A stretch of DNA of 64,000 bases, from contig NZ_CP063401.1 of assembly GCF_021729885.1 (NCBI RefSeq), forward strand, positions 2,224,501-2,288,500, written 5' to 3'. The notes below the pieces were generated by a model. The model saw only the letters and a program-made list of their open reading frames with translations. It did no database searches and had not been told where the DNA came from. Made by a program: the position numbers and the translations under genes. Shown here in pieces: positions 8,940 through 20,000 of this stretch (positions within the stretch are counted from its first letter, which is position 1; every line of letters starts with the position of its first letter). This DNA comes from Devosia sp. SL43 (lineage in GTDB: Bacteria; Pseudomonadota; Alphaproteobacteria; Rhizobiales; Devosiaceae).

Positions 8940-9713
8940 ATGCCAACCAACATCGCGAAAATCTTCAGTATCGTGTTCGCATTTGCTTTTGCAATTTACT
9001 CTGGATCCACAGTCGCGGACACGATTACTGTAAGAAGTTCACCGCCGGTCATTGCAGCGCCGCAGTTTAATCAAACCACCCCAAAATACAATGCATTTGG
9101 ATCTGTGGCCATCTCCGCGGCTTCGCTGCCCGCCGCAAGGAAATGGCGCGATGTAACTGATCAGGACTATACCGGATTCTTTGGCGCAGCCTGCACCGAC
9201 AGTTTTTCTGGGTGCAATGGCACCTTCGGCAGAAAGGTTTCTGCGGCCATTGGAATCGCGCAGGAAACAAGTGGCGTTGCGTTGCTGAGTCTCGCCAACC
9301 GGACCGTCAATTCCGCTCTGACGTATCGCTCAGATGCGCAGAACTGGCATAGCAACGACTATTGGGCCACTGTTTCGGAAATGGCTGTCAAAGGCGCAGG
9401 GGACTGCGAGGATTTTGCAACAGCCAAGTACTGGTTCTTGCGTGCGGCCGGGGTTTCGGAACGCGACCTGCAGGTGGTCGTCCTCAGCGACACCCGTCGC
9501 CAGCTGTACCACGCCGTGCTGGCGGTTTACCTCGATGGCCAAATCTACATCCTGGACAACCTGTCCAGCCGTGTGCGGCGCGACAGCCAATTGCCGAACT
9601 ACATGCCGATCATGTCCTTCGCCAACGGCAAGAGCTACATCCACGGCTTTACGAACAGAACCTCAGGCTTCGCCGGCAGCTTCGACGCAGTCTCGCCCGG
9701 CGAGGGTATTTAG
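8940..9713 (+). CDS. lapG: LapG-type periplasmic transglutaminase-like cysteine protease (BTLCP)
   Basis: This 257-aa protein has an N-terminal signal peptide (cleavage near STVADT) and the BTLCP catalytic triad: C156 in AGDCEDFA, H191 in LYHAVLAV and D206 in YILDNLSS. D155 and E157 flank the nucleophile at the positions linked to calcium binding in LapG proteins. LapG cuts the N-terminal retention module of LapA-type adhesins in the periplasm and so releases them from the cell surface. The start has a strong AGGAGG ribosome-binding site. The gene points toward the giant adhesin and shares a terminator with it. No LapD partner that would sequester the protease is encoded nearby. Confidence 0.88.
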   Translation: MPTNIAKIFSIVFAFAFAIYSGSTVADTITVRSSPPVIAAPQFNQTTPKYNAFGSVAISAASLPAARKWRDVTDQDYTGFFGAACTDSFSGCNGTFGRKVSAAIGIAQETSGVALLSLANRTVNSALTYRSDAQNWHSNDYWATVSEMAVKGAGDCEDFATAKYWFLRAAGVSERDLQVVVLSDTRRQLYHAVLAVYLDGQIYILDNLSSRVRRDSQLPNYMPIMSFANGKSYIHGFTNRTSGFAGSFDAVSPGEGI

Positions 9714-9720
9714 GAAATAC

Positions 9721-9747
9721 AAATGGGCCGGCATTGCCGGCCCATTT
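9721..9747. terminator. Bidirectional terminator between lapG and the adhesin
   Basis: A perfect 12-bp inverted repeat, AAATGGGCCGGC and GCCGGCCCATTT, encloses a 3-base loop (ATT). It sits 7 bases after the lapG stop and 17 bases beyond the adhesin stop. The A/T ends give a T-run on both strands, so it can end both convergent transcripts. Confidence 0.85.
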
Positions 9748-9763
9748 GCTATGTTCGGATCGA

Positions 9764-12700
9764 TCAGATTTCGAACTGGTGCGGTCCGGTATTGTCCAGG
9801 ATCAGATTGATATGCTCGGCGGCACTGGACAAGTTGGAGCCGTTGTCTTTGAGCACCGCGACATCTTGCCAGTTAGCGCCATCGAAGACCTGGATGGTCA
9901 CATCCCCATCCACGCCGCCGCCAGCGGTGCCGGCTGCCTTGGTCGAGTTGTCGGCGTATTTGAACTGAACATCCGCGGCATCACCGGCTACGCTTGCCAG
10001 CAGGACACTCAGATCGACCGTGTCACCGACGAGATAGTCGGTGATGCTGTCTACGTTGGCGGCGCCCAGATCGCTGGCAGCATAATTAAAGGTGTCGTTA
10101 CCGGTGCCACCAGAGTGTGCGTCGGTACCCAGGCCCCCGATAAGAATATCGTCGCCGTCACCCCCTGTGAGGATGTCGTTGCCGCTTCCACCGGCAAGGG
10201 AATCATTGCCCGAACCGCCATAGAGCTTGTCATTGCCGGACAATGTCGAGAGCGTGTCGTTGCCGCGGCCGCCCGACAGCACATCGGCCTGACCGTCAAG
10301 CCCACTGAGCGTGTCGTTGCCATCGGTTCCGAGCAGCGTAGTTTCAGACGCGGTGGTGGTATGCGCATCAGCATTAGCAGTGCCCTGCCAAGTACTCGGA
10401 TCGGGCATCAGTTTTGCCGTCACTTCGCCCGAAACTGGGTCACCATCGCCATCGACGCCGGTCACTCCCATGACGATGTCAAACGGCGTGACCGTATTGG
10501 CGGTCGTAAAGCTCGGTGAGGTCAGGTTGAACGTGTTCGTGCCGGACAGACCCGTAATCTCGACGGCGCTGAACGGGTCGCTGTTCGAGATTATGGTAAA
10601 GGTGTCTCCATTGCCGATATTCGACAGAGTTACCGTGCCGTCAGGATTGACTGTGACCGTCGGCACCACGCCGCCAGCGTTTGCAACCGTCACCGTAATT
10701 GGCTGTGCCGTAGATTCACCGGTGTTGTCGCCAACAAAGATTTTGTCGTTGTCGGCATTTACTGCGCGTATCGTAAAAGTGGCCGTCCCGTTGCCGGAAA
10801 TAGTTACCTTCTGGGTGTAACTACCGACTTCATAGTGTTCCGTGAAGGTACTTCCGATTTTTGTGCCATCGGTGCTTGCATTCTTCACCATGTCAAACCG
10901 AATGGTCTCGCCGCTTGTAATGCTATTTCCTTGGGCGACCCCCCACTCCGTATTGTTGGTGTTGACAGAATTACCACCGTTTGCCGTGATCAGCATATCG
11001 TTGGGCGAACCACCAGGAGAGTCCAGAACTACGGCTTCTGAATTGCCGCCCCCGGGATTGAGGAACGTCGTCGTGTTGAACGCCGCTCCGTTGAACAACG
11101 TGCCATTGGTGGCAAATGTCCACGTGCCGCTGACCGGATCAAGGGTAGCCACAAACCCGACATCGCTGCCGTTGGCAGCCGACGACCTACCTTGAACGGT
11201 ATGACTGTCGACTACATGATAGAAAAGCTGTTCGCCGTTTAGGAATACCGCGTTGCCCATTTCGTCGGTAACGCTTGAACCTTCCGTCACATTGAACTCG
11301 ACGTTGCCGACGCCATCGGCACCAGCAAAGAAGTTTATGTGCTCGCTTATTGCGGAATGCGCTGTGTTCTCGACGAATATCGGGTCAGGAGCCAGAATGC
11401 TGGGCGCGTCATCAACAATATTGACCGAGATCGTTCCGCTAATCTTGTCGCCGCTGGCATCGGTCGCGACGACAGTCACTGCGCTTAGAATGACATCAAG
11501 CAGCGAATTCGGCGCGAGATGATTGAAGCCATTCACCAAAGTTGCCGTAACGCTTATTGTTGCATCGGCCCCAGCCGCCCCACCCGTCGCCCCGCTCAGG
11601 GCCAGGATGAGCGCCGCCTGACCACCGAAAGAGAGCGTCAGCGTGCGACCACCGTCGGACAGCGCCCACTGCGCGGTGCCGCTGGCGATGTTGTTGACCG
11701 ACGGGATCATCGATGTCGGGTCGGCAAAGACGATGGAGGTGATGGCTTCGCCCGTCGCATGGAACGTGAGGGTATTGGCATCGATGGCCGTCTCAGCAGT
11801 CGAGAGCGGCGTGGTGCCGGTCTTGGTGCCGGCAGCGAGGTCGTCACCGTTCTTGATGGTGTCCAATGCTGCTTCGTAGACCATCAGGGATGCAGCACCA
11901 TCGGTCACCGTCGGCGTCGTGTTGGCGATGACGCTTGTGGTGCCCGTCGGTACCAGGTTCTCGTATTCTTCGTTGCCGCTGACCGTGTTGATCGAGTTTA
12001 AGATCGGCGTTGGGTAACCGAAGTTGTAGTGAACATCGACCGTCTTGGCCGTGTCGCCCACGTCCAGAACGATTGCGGTCCCGTTAGCCAACGTAAAGGT
12101 TAGCGGCGCGCCGCCAGTCGGGGAGAACGGGGTCAGGCCGGAACTCAAGGTGATCGTGTACGGTATGATCACACCGGTGGCATCGTAGGTCGCCGTGCCA
12201 GCAGTCAGGGTGGCGGTGACCACATCCTGGTCGTCCACGATGGTGGTCACCGCCGGCGTCTGGTCGGCTTGCAGCTGCTCGAACGCACCCACGGCATTGG
12301 CATTGGCCTGCACCGCCGTCTGGATGAAGTCGCTGACCGTGTCGGCCTCGACGTAGACGTCGTCCTCGCTAAAGGGAACCGCTGCGCTGTCCGCCGTGTT
12401 CGATCCTGCCGGGATCGTGATGATCAGACCGCTGTTCAGCGTCACCGTCACCGCATTGTTGGTCGTCACCGGGTTGCCAAGGGCATCCACCAGGCTGGCC
12501 GTGTAGACGATCGTGCCGGCCTGTTCGCCCGTCGACGGTGTCGCCGTCAGCTTGACCGTCACCACATCCTGGTCGTCCACGATGGTGGTCACCGCCGGCG
12601 TCTGGTCAGCTTGCAGCTGCTCGAACGCACCCACGGCATTGGCATTGGCCTGCACCGCCGTCTGGATGAAGTCGCTGACCGTGTCGGCCTCGACGTAGAC

Positions 12701-15043
12701 GTCGTCCTCGCTAAAGGGAACCGCTGCGCTGTCCGCCGTGTTCGATCCTGCCGGGATCGTGATGATCAGACCGCTGTTCAGCGTCACCGTCACCGCATTG
12801 TTGGTCGTCACCGGGTTGCCAAGGGCATCCACCAGGCTGGCCGTGTAGACGATCGTGCCGGCCTGTTCGCCCGTCGACGGCGTCGCCGTCAGCTTGACCG
12901 TCACCACATCCTGGTCGTCCACGATGGTGGTCACCGCCGGCGTCTGGTCGGCTTGCAGCTGCTCGAACGCACCCACGGCATTGGCATTGGCCCGCACCGC
13001 CGTCTGGATGAAGTCGCTGACCGTGTCGGCCTCGACGTAGACGTCGTCCTCGCTAAAGGGAACCGCTGCGCTGTCCGCCGTGTTCGATCCTGCCGGGATC
13101 GTGATGATCAGACCGCTGTTCAGCGTCACCGTCACCGCATTGTTGGTCGTCACCGGGTTGCCAAGAGCATCCACCAGGCTGGCCGTGTAGACGATCGTGC
13201 CGGCCTGTTCGCCTGTCGACGGCGTCGCCGTCAGCTTGACCGTCACCACATCCTGGTCGTCCACGATGGTGGTCACCGCCGGCGTCTGGTCAGCTTGCAG
13301 CTGCTCGAACGCACCCACGGCATTGGCATTGGCCTGCACCGCCGTCTGGATGAAGTCGCTGACCGTGTCGGCCGCGACGTAGACGTCGTCCTCGCTAAAG
13401 GGAACCGCTGCGCTGTCCGCCGTGTTCGATCCTGCCGGGATCGTGATGATCAGACCGCTGTTCAGCGTCACCGTCACCGCATTGTTGGTCGTCACCGGGT
13501 TGCCGACAGTATCCACCAGGCTGGCTGTAGACGATCGTGCCGGCTCAGCCCGCCCGTCGACGGCGTCGCCGTCAGCTTGACCGTCACCACATCCTGGTCG
13601 TCCACGATGGTGGGTCACCGCCGGCGTTATCGATTTGGCTGTTGAACGCACCCACGGCATTGGCATTGGCCTGCACCGCCGTCTGATGAAGTCGCTGACC
13701 GTGTCGGCCTCGACGTAGACGTCGTCCTCGCTAAAGGGAACCGCTGCGCTGTCCGCCGTGTTCGATCCTGCCGGGATCGTGATGATCAGACCGCTGTTCA
13801 GCGTCACCGTCACCGCATTGTTGGTCGTCACCGGGTTGCCAAGAGCATCCACCAGGCTGGCCGTGTAGACGATCGTGCCGGCCTGTTCGCCTGTCGACGG
13901 CGTCGCCGTCAGCTTGACCGTCACCACATCCTGGTCGTCCACGATGGTGGTCACCGCCGGCGTCTGGTCGGCTTGCAGCTGCTCGAACGCACCCACGGCA
14001 TTGGCATTGGCCTGCACCGCCGTCTGGATGAAGTCGCTGACCGTGTCGGCCTCGACGTAGACGTCGTCCTCGCTAAAGGGAACCGCTGCGCTGTCCGCCG
14101 TGTTCGATCCTGCCGGGATCGTGATGATCAGACCGCTGTTCAGCGTCACCGTCACCGCATTGTTGGTCGTCACCGGGTTGCCAAGGGCATCCACCAGGCT
14201 GGCCGTGTAGACGATCGTGCCGGCCTGTTCGCCCGTCGGCGGCGTCGCCGTCAGCTTGACCGTCACCACATCCTGGTCGTCCACGATGGTGGTCACCGCC
14301 GGCGTCTGGTCGGCTTGCAGCTGCTCGAACGCACCCACGGCATTGGCATTGGCCTGCACCGCCGTCTGGATGAAGTCGCTGACCGTGTCGGCCTCGACGT
14401 AGACGTCGTCCTCGCTAAAGGGAACCGCTGCGCTGTCCGCCGTGTTCGATCCTGCCGGGATCGTGATGATCAGACCGCTGTTCAGCGTCACCGTCACCGC
14501 ATTGTTGGTCGTCACCGGGTTGCCAAGGGCATCCACCAGGCTGGCCGTGTAGACGATCGTGCCGGCCTGTTCGCCCGTCGACGGCGTCGCCGTCAGCTTG
14601 ACCGTCACCACATCCTGGTCGTCCACGATGGTGGTCACCGCCGGCGTCTGGTCAGCTTGCAGCTGCTCGAACGCACCCACGGCATTGGCATTGGCCTGCA
14701 CCGCCGTCTGGATGAAGTCGCTGACCGTGTCGGCCTCGACGTAGACGTCGTCCTCGCTAAAGGGAACCGCTGCGCTGTCCGCCGTGTTCGATCCTGCCGG
14801 GATCGTGATGATCAGACCGCTGTTCAGCGTCACCGTCACCGCATTGTTGGTCGTCACCGGGTTGCCAAGGGCATCCACCAGGCTGGCCGTGTAGATGATC
14901 GTGCCGGCCTGTTCGCCCGTCGACGGCGTCGCCGTCAGCTTGACCGTCACCACATCCTGGTCGTCCACGATGGTGGTCACCGCCGGCGTCTGGTCGGCTT
15001 GCAGCTGCTCGAACGCACCCACGGCATTGGCATTGGCCTGCAC
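9764..15043 (-). CDS. Giant RTX/LapA-like adhesin, C-terminal part (frame broken upstream)
   Basis: This 1,759-codon frame is the C-terminal part of a surface adhesin. From its N-terminal side it has eight 114-aa repeats (NNAVTVTLNSGLIITIPAGS and DQDVVTVKLTATPSTGEQ), related to the extender repeats of LapA-type adhesins. Then come non-repeated VCBS-like domains (12200-10400), RTX nonapeptides (10340-10090) and a C-terminal secretion domain ending ILDNTGPHQFEI. Export would be by the adjacent type I system. About 60 residues near 13530-13690 are read out of frame between two compensating indels (unit lengths 341 and 337 instead of 342). The apparent start at 15043 is only the first ATG after a frameshift; the real gene starts at 24513. 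Confidence 0.85.
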   Translation of the reverse strand: MQANANAVGAFEQLQADQTPAVTTIVDDQDVVTVKLTATPSTGEQAGTIIYTASLVDALGNPVTTNNAVTVTLNSGLIITIPAGSNTADSAAVPFSEDDVYVEADTVSDFIQTAVQANANAVGAFEQLQADQTPAVTTIVDDQDVVTVKLTATPSTGEQAGTIVYTASLVDALGNPVTTNNAVTVTLNSGLIITIPAGSNTADSAAVPFSEDDVYVEADTVSDFIQTAVQANANAVGAFEQLQADQTPAVTTIVDDQDVVTVKLTATPPTGEQAGTIVYTASLVDALGNPVTTNNAVTVTLNSGLIITIPAGSNTADSAAVPFSEDDVYVEADTVSDFIQTAVQANANAVGAFEQLQADQTPAVTTIVDDQDVVTVKLTATPSTGEQAGTIVYTASLVDALGNPVTTNNAVTVTLNSGLIITIPAGSNTADSAAVPFSEDDVYVEADTVSDFIRRRCRPMPMPWVRSTAKSITPAVTHHRGRPGCGDGQADGDAVDGRAEPARSSTASLVDTVGNPVTTNNAVTVTLNSGLIITIPAGSNTADSAAVPFSEDDVYVAADTVSDFIQTAVQANANAVGAFEQLQADQTPAVTTIVDDQDVVTVKLTATPSTGEQAGTIVYTASLVDALGNPVTTNNAVTVTLNSGLIITIPAGSNTADSAAVPFSEDDVYVEADTVSDFIQTAVRANANAVGAFEQLQADQTPAVTTIVDDQDVVTVKLTATPSTGEQAGTIVYTASLVDALGNPVTTNNAVTVTLNSGLIITIPAGSNTADSAAVPFSEDDVYVEADTVSDFIQTAVQANANAVGAFEQLQADQTPAVTTIVDDQDVVTVKLTATPSTGEQAGTIVYTASLVDALGNPVTTNNAVTVTLNSGLIITIPAGSNTADSAAVPFSEDDVYVEADTVSDFIQTAVQANANAVGAFEQLQADQTPAVTTIVDDQDVVTATLTAGTATYDATGVIIPYTITLSSGLTPFSPTGGAPLTFTLANGTAIVLDVGDTAKTVDVHYNFGYPTPILNSINTVSGNEEYENLVPTGTTSVIANTTPTVTDGAASLMVYEAALDTIKNGDDLAAGTKTGTTPLSTAETAIDANTLTFHATGEAITSIVFADPTSMIPSVNNIASGTAQWALSDGGRTLTLSFGGQAALILALSGATGGAAGADATISVTATLVNGFNHLAPNSLLDVILSAVTVVATDASGDKISGTISVNIVDDAPSILAPDPIFVENTAHSAISEHINFFAGADGVGNVEFNVTEGSSVTDEMGNAVFLNGEQLFYHVVDSHTVQGRSSAANGSDVGFVATLDPVSGTWTFATNGTLFNGAAFNTTTFLNPGGGNSEAVVLDSPGGSPNDMLITANGGNSVNTNNTEWGVAQGNSITSGETIRFDMVKNASTDGTKIGSTFTEHYEVGSYTQKVTISGNGTATFTIRAVNADNDKIFVGDNTGESTAQPITVTVANAGGVVPTVTVNPDGTVTLSNIGNGDTFTIISNSDPFSAVEITGLSGTNTFNLTSPSFTTANTVTPFDIVMGVTGVDGDGDPVSGEVTAKLMPDPSTWQGTANADAHTTTASETTLLGTDGNDTLSGLDGQADVLSGGRGNDTLSTLSGNDKLYGGSGNDSLAGGSGNDILTGGDGDDILIGGLGTDAHSGGTGNDTFNYAASDLGAANVDSITDYLVGDTVDLSVLLASVAGDAADVQFKYADNSTKAAGTAGGGVDGDVTIQVFDGANWQDVAVLKDNGSNLSSAAEHINLILDNTGPHQFEI
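10090..10340 (-). repeat. RTX nonapeptide calcium-binding repeats
   Basis: On the minus strand this stretch encodes glycine- and aspartate-rich nonapeptides of the GGxGxDxUx type, such as GGSGNDSLAGGSGNDILTGG. They form calcium-loaded beta-rolls that fold only after export and mark type I secretion substrates. They lie just before the C-terminal secretion domain. Confidence 0.9.
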
Positions 15044-17025
15044 CGCCGTCTGGATGAAGTCGCTGACCGTGTCGGCCTCGACGTCTACGTCGTCCTCGCT
15101 AAAGGGAATCGCTGCGCTGTCCGCCGTGTTCGATCCTGCCGTGGGATCGTGATGATCAGACCGCTGTTCAGGTCACCGTCACCGCATTGTTGGTCGTCAC
15201 CAAGCGCTGGCGCATCCACCAGGCTGGCCGTGTAGACGATCGTGCCGGCCTGTTCGCCCGTCGACGGCGTCGCCGTCAGTTTGACCGTCACCACATCCTG
15301 GTCGTCCACGATGGTGGTCACCGCCGGCGTCTGGTCGTATTTGCAGCTGCTCGAACGCACCCACGGCATTGGCATTGGCCTGCACCGCCGTCTGGATGAA
15401 GTCGCGCGACCGTGTCGCCCCTGACGTAGACGTCGTCCCTGGGCTAAAGGAAACCGCTGCGCTGTCCGCCGTGTTCGATCCTGCCGGGATCGTGATGATC
15501 AGCCCGCTGTTCAGCGTCACCGTCACCGCATTGTTGGTCGTCACCGGGTTGCCAAGGGCATCCACCAGGCTGGCCGTGTAGACGATCGTGCCGGCCTGTT
15601 CGCCCGTCGACGGCGTCGCCGGCAGCTTGACCGTCACCACATCCTGGTCGTCCACGATGGTGGTCACCGCCGGCGTCTGGTCGGCTTGCAGCCGCTCGAA
15701 CGCACCCACGGCATTGGCATTGGGCCTGCACCGCCGTCTGGATGAAGTCGCTGACCGTGTCGGCCTGACGTGGTCGCCGTCCTCGCTAAAGGGAAATCAA
15801 GCTGCGCTAACCGCCGTGTTCGATCCTGCCGGGATCGATGATCAGACCGCTGTTCAGCGTCACCGTCACCGCATTAATGGTTTCGTCACCGTGGTTGCCA
15901 AGGGCATCCACCAGGCTGGCCGTGTAGACGATCGTGCCGGGCCTGTTCGCCCGTCGACGGCGTCGCCGTCAGCTTGACCGTCACCATCCTGGTCGTCCAG
16001 CCGATGGTGGCCGCCGGCGTCTGTCGGCTTGCAGCTGCTCGAACGCACCCACGGCTGGCATTGGCCTGCACCGCCGTCTGGATGAAGTCGCTGACCGTGT
16101 CGGCCGCGACGTAGACGTCGTCCTCGCTAAAGGGAACCGCTGCGCTGTCCGCCGTGTTCGATCCTGCCGGGATCGTGATGATCAGACCGCTGTTCAGCGT
16201 CACCGTCACCGCATTGTTGGTCGTCACCGGGTTGCCAAGGGCATCCACCAGGCTGGCCGTGGTAGACGATCGTGCCGGCCTGTTCCGCCCGTCGACGGCG
16301 TCGCCGTCGCTTCTGACCGTCACCACATCCTGGTCGTCCACGATGGTGGTCACCGCCGGCGTCTGGTCAGCTTGCAGCTGCTCGAACGCACCCACGGCAT
16401 TGGCATTGGCCTGCACCGCCGTCTGGATGAAGTCGCTGACCGTGTCGGCCTCGACGTAGACGTCGTCCTCGCTAAAGGGAACCGCTGTGCTGTCCGCCGT
16501 GTTCGATCCTGCCGGGATCGTGATGATCAGACCGCTGTTCAGCGTCACCGTCACCGCATTGTTGGTCGTCACCGGGTTGCCAAGGGCATCCACCAGGCTG
16601 GCCGTGTAGACGATCGTGCCGGCCTGTTCGCCCGTCGACGGCGTCGCCGTCAGCTTGACCGTCACCACATCCTGGTCGTCCACGATGGTGGTCACCGCCG
16701 GCGTCTGGTCGGCTTGCAGCTGCTCGAACGCACCCACGGCATTGGCATTGGCCTGCACCGCCGTCCGGATGAAGTCGCTGACCGTGTCGGCCTCGACGTA
16801 GACGTCGTCCTCGCTAAAGGGAACCGCTGCGCTGTCCGCCGTGTTCGATCCTGCCGGGATCGTGATGATCAGACCGCTGTTCAGCGTCACCGTCACCGCA
16901 TTGTTGGTCGTCACCGGGTGGCCAAGGGCATCCACCAGGCTGGCCGTGTAGACGATCGTGCCGGCCTGTTCGCCCGTCGACGGCGTCGCCGTCAGCTTGA
17001 CCGTCACCACATCCTGGTCGTCCAC
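12239..17025 (-). repeat. Fourteen tandem 342-bp (114-aa) repeats of the adhesin
   Basis: The marker GATGGTGGTCACC, or its close variant, recurs at 12239, 12581, 12923, 13265, 13606, 13943, 14285, 14627, 14969, 15310, 15656, 16003 and 16342; its leading GATGGT also begins 16684 and 17026. Eight of the fourteen intervals are exactly 342 bases; the others are 341, 337, 341, 346, 347 and 339. Units of standard length are almost identical in sequence, which implies recent expansion or homogenisation. Each unit encodes one predicted Ig-like extender domain. Confidence 0.95.
15044..15885 (-). pseudogene. Frame-broken repeat segment joining the two adhesin halves
   Basis: Here the adhesin repeats continue in the DNA, but small insertions and deletions move the protein from frame to frame, so no single frame spans it. 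Pieces of the consensus repeat can be read in all three minus frames. The disturbed zone really runs from about 15100 to 16340, covering four successive units of 341, 346, 347 and 339 bases, a net gain of 5. Substitutions and indels pile up only here and near 13530-13690, while neighbouring units are clean. That pattern fits poor consensus in a long identical repeat better than gene decay. Confidence 0.8.
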
Positions 17026-20000
17026 GATGGTGACCTGGAAGAGCGCGTCGCTCTTGTCGCCGTCGCCGTCCGTCACCGTGAAGGTGAACTGATCGGTGCC
17101 ATTGGAGACATAGGGATCGTCCTGCTGTGCAACAAAGCGATAGCTGCCGTCGGCTTTGACCTGCAGCGTGCCGTGATCGCTACCCATCGGCGCGGACCAC
17201 CCATCGTTGCCAAAAATCAGTGGCTCGCCGTTGATCGCGGTCAGCGTCGCACCGTCGGCGCCCGGCGTGAAGGCCAGCGTGCCCGTGACGGTCACGCCTT
17301 CGTCAACGATTCTTGAACCTGCACTCGCCGTCGGGCCATCGTCGTTGACGGCCACGGTAATGCTGGACGTTGCGGTGGTCCCATTATCGTCTGTGACCTC
17401 AACCGCGAATGTGCCGCCGAAAACCTGGTCTGCCGGACCGCGGTCGGAATCGGCGTCGGTCCCCTGGGGAGCGCCTGGATCGGTATCGGTGTGGGTCAGC
17501 AGGTTGTCGGTAAGGACGAAACGGTAGTTCACGGTCCCGCCCGTCGCATTGGGTGTATATCCAATGACCTGCAGGATACCGGAGCCATTGGTGGCCGCGA
17601 CAAGCGGGGCGTTGGGGGTCGCTGAGGCGAGATTGGAAAGCGTGAAAGTGGTATCGCCGATCTTGATCGATTGCACGCCGTCAGGCGCCACGATAGCGAA
17701 GCTGCCGGTGCCGATTTCACTATCGCCAGGCACTGATCCCGCCGGTTCCTGACCGCGAGCGGGCAGGCCCTTTTCGTCGACGGTCACGTCGCCGCCGGTA
17801 TTGCCGATACCGGTAATGGTGACGATATCGTCCGCGCCATTGACGGCAATTGTCAGGGTGGTCTGGGCGGTGTCGCCATCACCATCGGTCAAGACATAGG
17901 TGAACTGCTCGCTCAGGGATTGAGTGGGCGTCAGGGATTGCACCAGGTGGAACGCCGCAGGGTTCTGCGCGACCGTGTAAAGCTCGTATGTATACTGCCC
18001 GTCTGCCTGGACGGTCAGTCGACCATAGAGGCCGTCGATGACATGATCGCCGTTATCGCCGACCCATTCAATCTTGCCCGGGCCGTCAGTGCCGAAAGTA
18101 TCGGTACCAAGGCCTGCGTTGCCCGCAATGACATTGCCGGTCGCCGGTGCGCCGTCTTCGGTGACACTGTTGACGTCCGCAGCAACGCGCGGGCCGTCAT
18201 CCTGGAATTCGACCTTGAGAGCGACAGGTGACGTCTTGGAAACCGCATCGCCGTCGGCGTCGGTCAGGGTGGCGGTAATGTGCAGAATGGCGGTGATAGT
18301 CGCAATATCATCATGGGCGGCGTTGCTGGACCCGTCGACCGAGTGGGCAATGGGCAAGTACTGACCAACCCAGACAATCCCGGCGCTATCAACGAGCACC
18401 TTGAACACCGTCAAATTTGTGTTCGCGGTCGTGCCGACGAGAACGCCGTTGGCATCGGTGTTGAGGATAATGGCTTCGCCAGAAGTGGACACAAGGCCGG
18501 ACGCAACGTTTGTCAGGGCGGCGCCATTGGCACCGGTGATACCGAACGTGTATCCGCCGGGCGCGTCGGCGCCAACCATGCCAGCAAAGAGCGAACCAGT
18601 GGCCAGAACGCTGGTGCCAAGGCTTGCGACACCCGTTGCGCCTGCTAGCGCGCCTGGAACGTTGAGCAAGGACGCGTCGTTGGCCGAATTGGGATCGCCG
18701 GCTACGTTCTGCCCCAACGTCTCGTCATGGGCGATCTTGAGCGTTTCGAGCGTTGTGGTCGTGGTGTGGACGTCGGCTTCCAGGCCATAGACCTTGAAGG
18801 AATTGCCCGAACTGAGGGTCGTGTCGGAACCGACGGCGTCGGAGATGAACTTGTAACCGTTGTAGTTGCCGATCTTGACCGAGTCGAAGCCCGTGGCGCT
18901 GGTGATGACGAAATCGGCGTCGTCGGGCACGTTCTCGAAAACGATGCCGACCATGTTGGCGCCGTCATAGACATAATGCCAGCTTCCGACCGGAGCTGCG
19001 GCACCGTTTATCGTGATGACAAAATCGCCTGGCGAAACCACGCCACCATTGTTCATGACCTGCACGAAAACGACGGCGTCGTCATTCTGGCCGGCTTCGG
19101 CGGCGTCGATGGAGAAGCGCATGACATTGACGTCGTAGGCGGCGCCGTGGGTCGGGACACCATTTCCGTTGGGGACGTTGACGTTATCGAAGAAGGACAG
19201 GGTCAGGACTTCGGGGCCGCCCTTCTTGTCCTGTCCGTCGATCTGCTGGCCAGTTCCAATGCCTATCGAATTGTTGCTGGTGTTCGCCGTATCATCGTTG
19301 CCGTTGAGATCGTCACCCGTGATCCAGATTCCCTTGGCGGGATTGGCTGTGGTGACCCCACCCACGACGGCGTTGCCGCCCTTGAGGTCGAAGACCAGGG
19401 TGTCGGAGGTTGTGGTTGTGGTGGTTCCGGCAGGACGAGCCGTGAGAACGGGAATGTCGTCGAGAACGTCAACGACGAAGCTGCCTGCACCGAGCGCAAT
19501 GCTGTCACCATCGCCGTCTGTGGCCTGAACAAAGCGCGACAGGTCGATCAGATTGTTGAGCAGGTTTTCCGCATTGTCCCCGTTGGTCGCATTGAGGGTC
19601 GGATGATCGATCTGGTCGTTGAGAGTGAACGTGTAGGAGCCGTCCGAATTGACCTTAAGTGTAAAAACCAGACGGTCCGAACCGTCCTGGTAGCCCGCAA
19701 CACCGCTGTCGACATAGCCATAGAGGGTATCCCCGCCGCCTGCGACCAGGACATTGGCGCCCAGGGACGTCACACCGGCATTGGTGGGTGAAGTTGTTAC
19801 GACCGAGAACGAGCCTTTGCCGTCGGCACCAAAGCTAACGAGATTGTTGAGAGAACCGGCGGCGCCAGTGTAAGTGGCAAGTCCGGTCCCGACGACTTCG
19901 CCTGGAAGGAGGGGGGATCCGTCCGGATTGCCGGTCGCCAGAGCCGTGTTCAAGCCATCTTCGTCGACCATCACAACTTGTGGGGCGTATTCACCCGCCA

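Noticed and set aside
12239-17025. Possible CRISPR or other non-coding array
   Set aside because: The period is 342 bases, units are contiguous without spacers and encode a protein domain; no cas genes exist in the window.
12269-17316. Long plus-strand frames across the 342-bp repeats (12269-13645, 13973-15235, 15934-17316)
   Set aside because: They are antisense images of the adhesin repeats. Products are Arg/His/Asp-rich with no domain or ribosome-binding site, and the minus strand has clear homologous domains.
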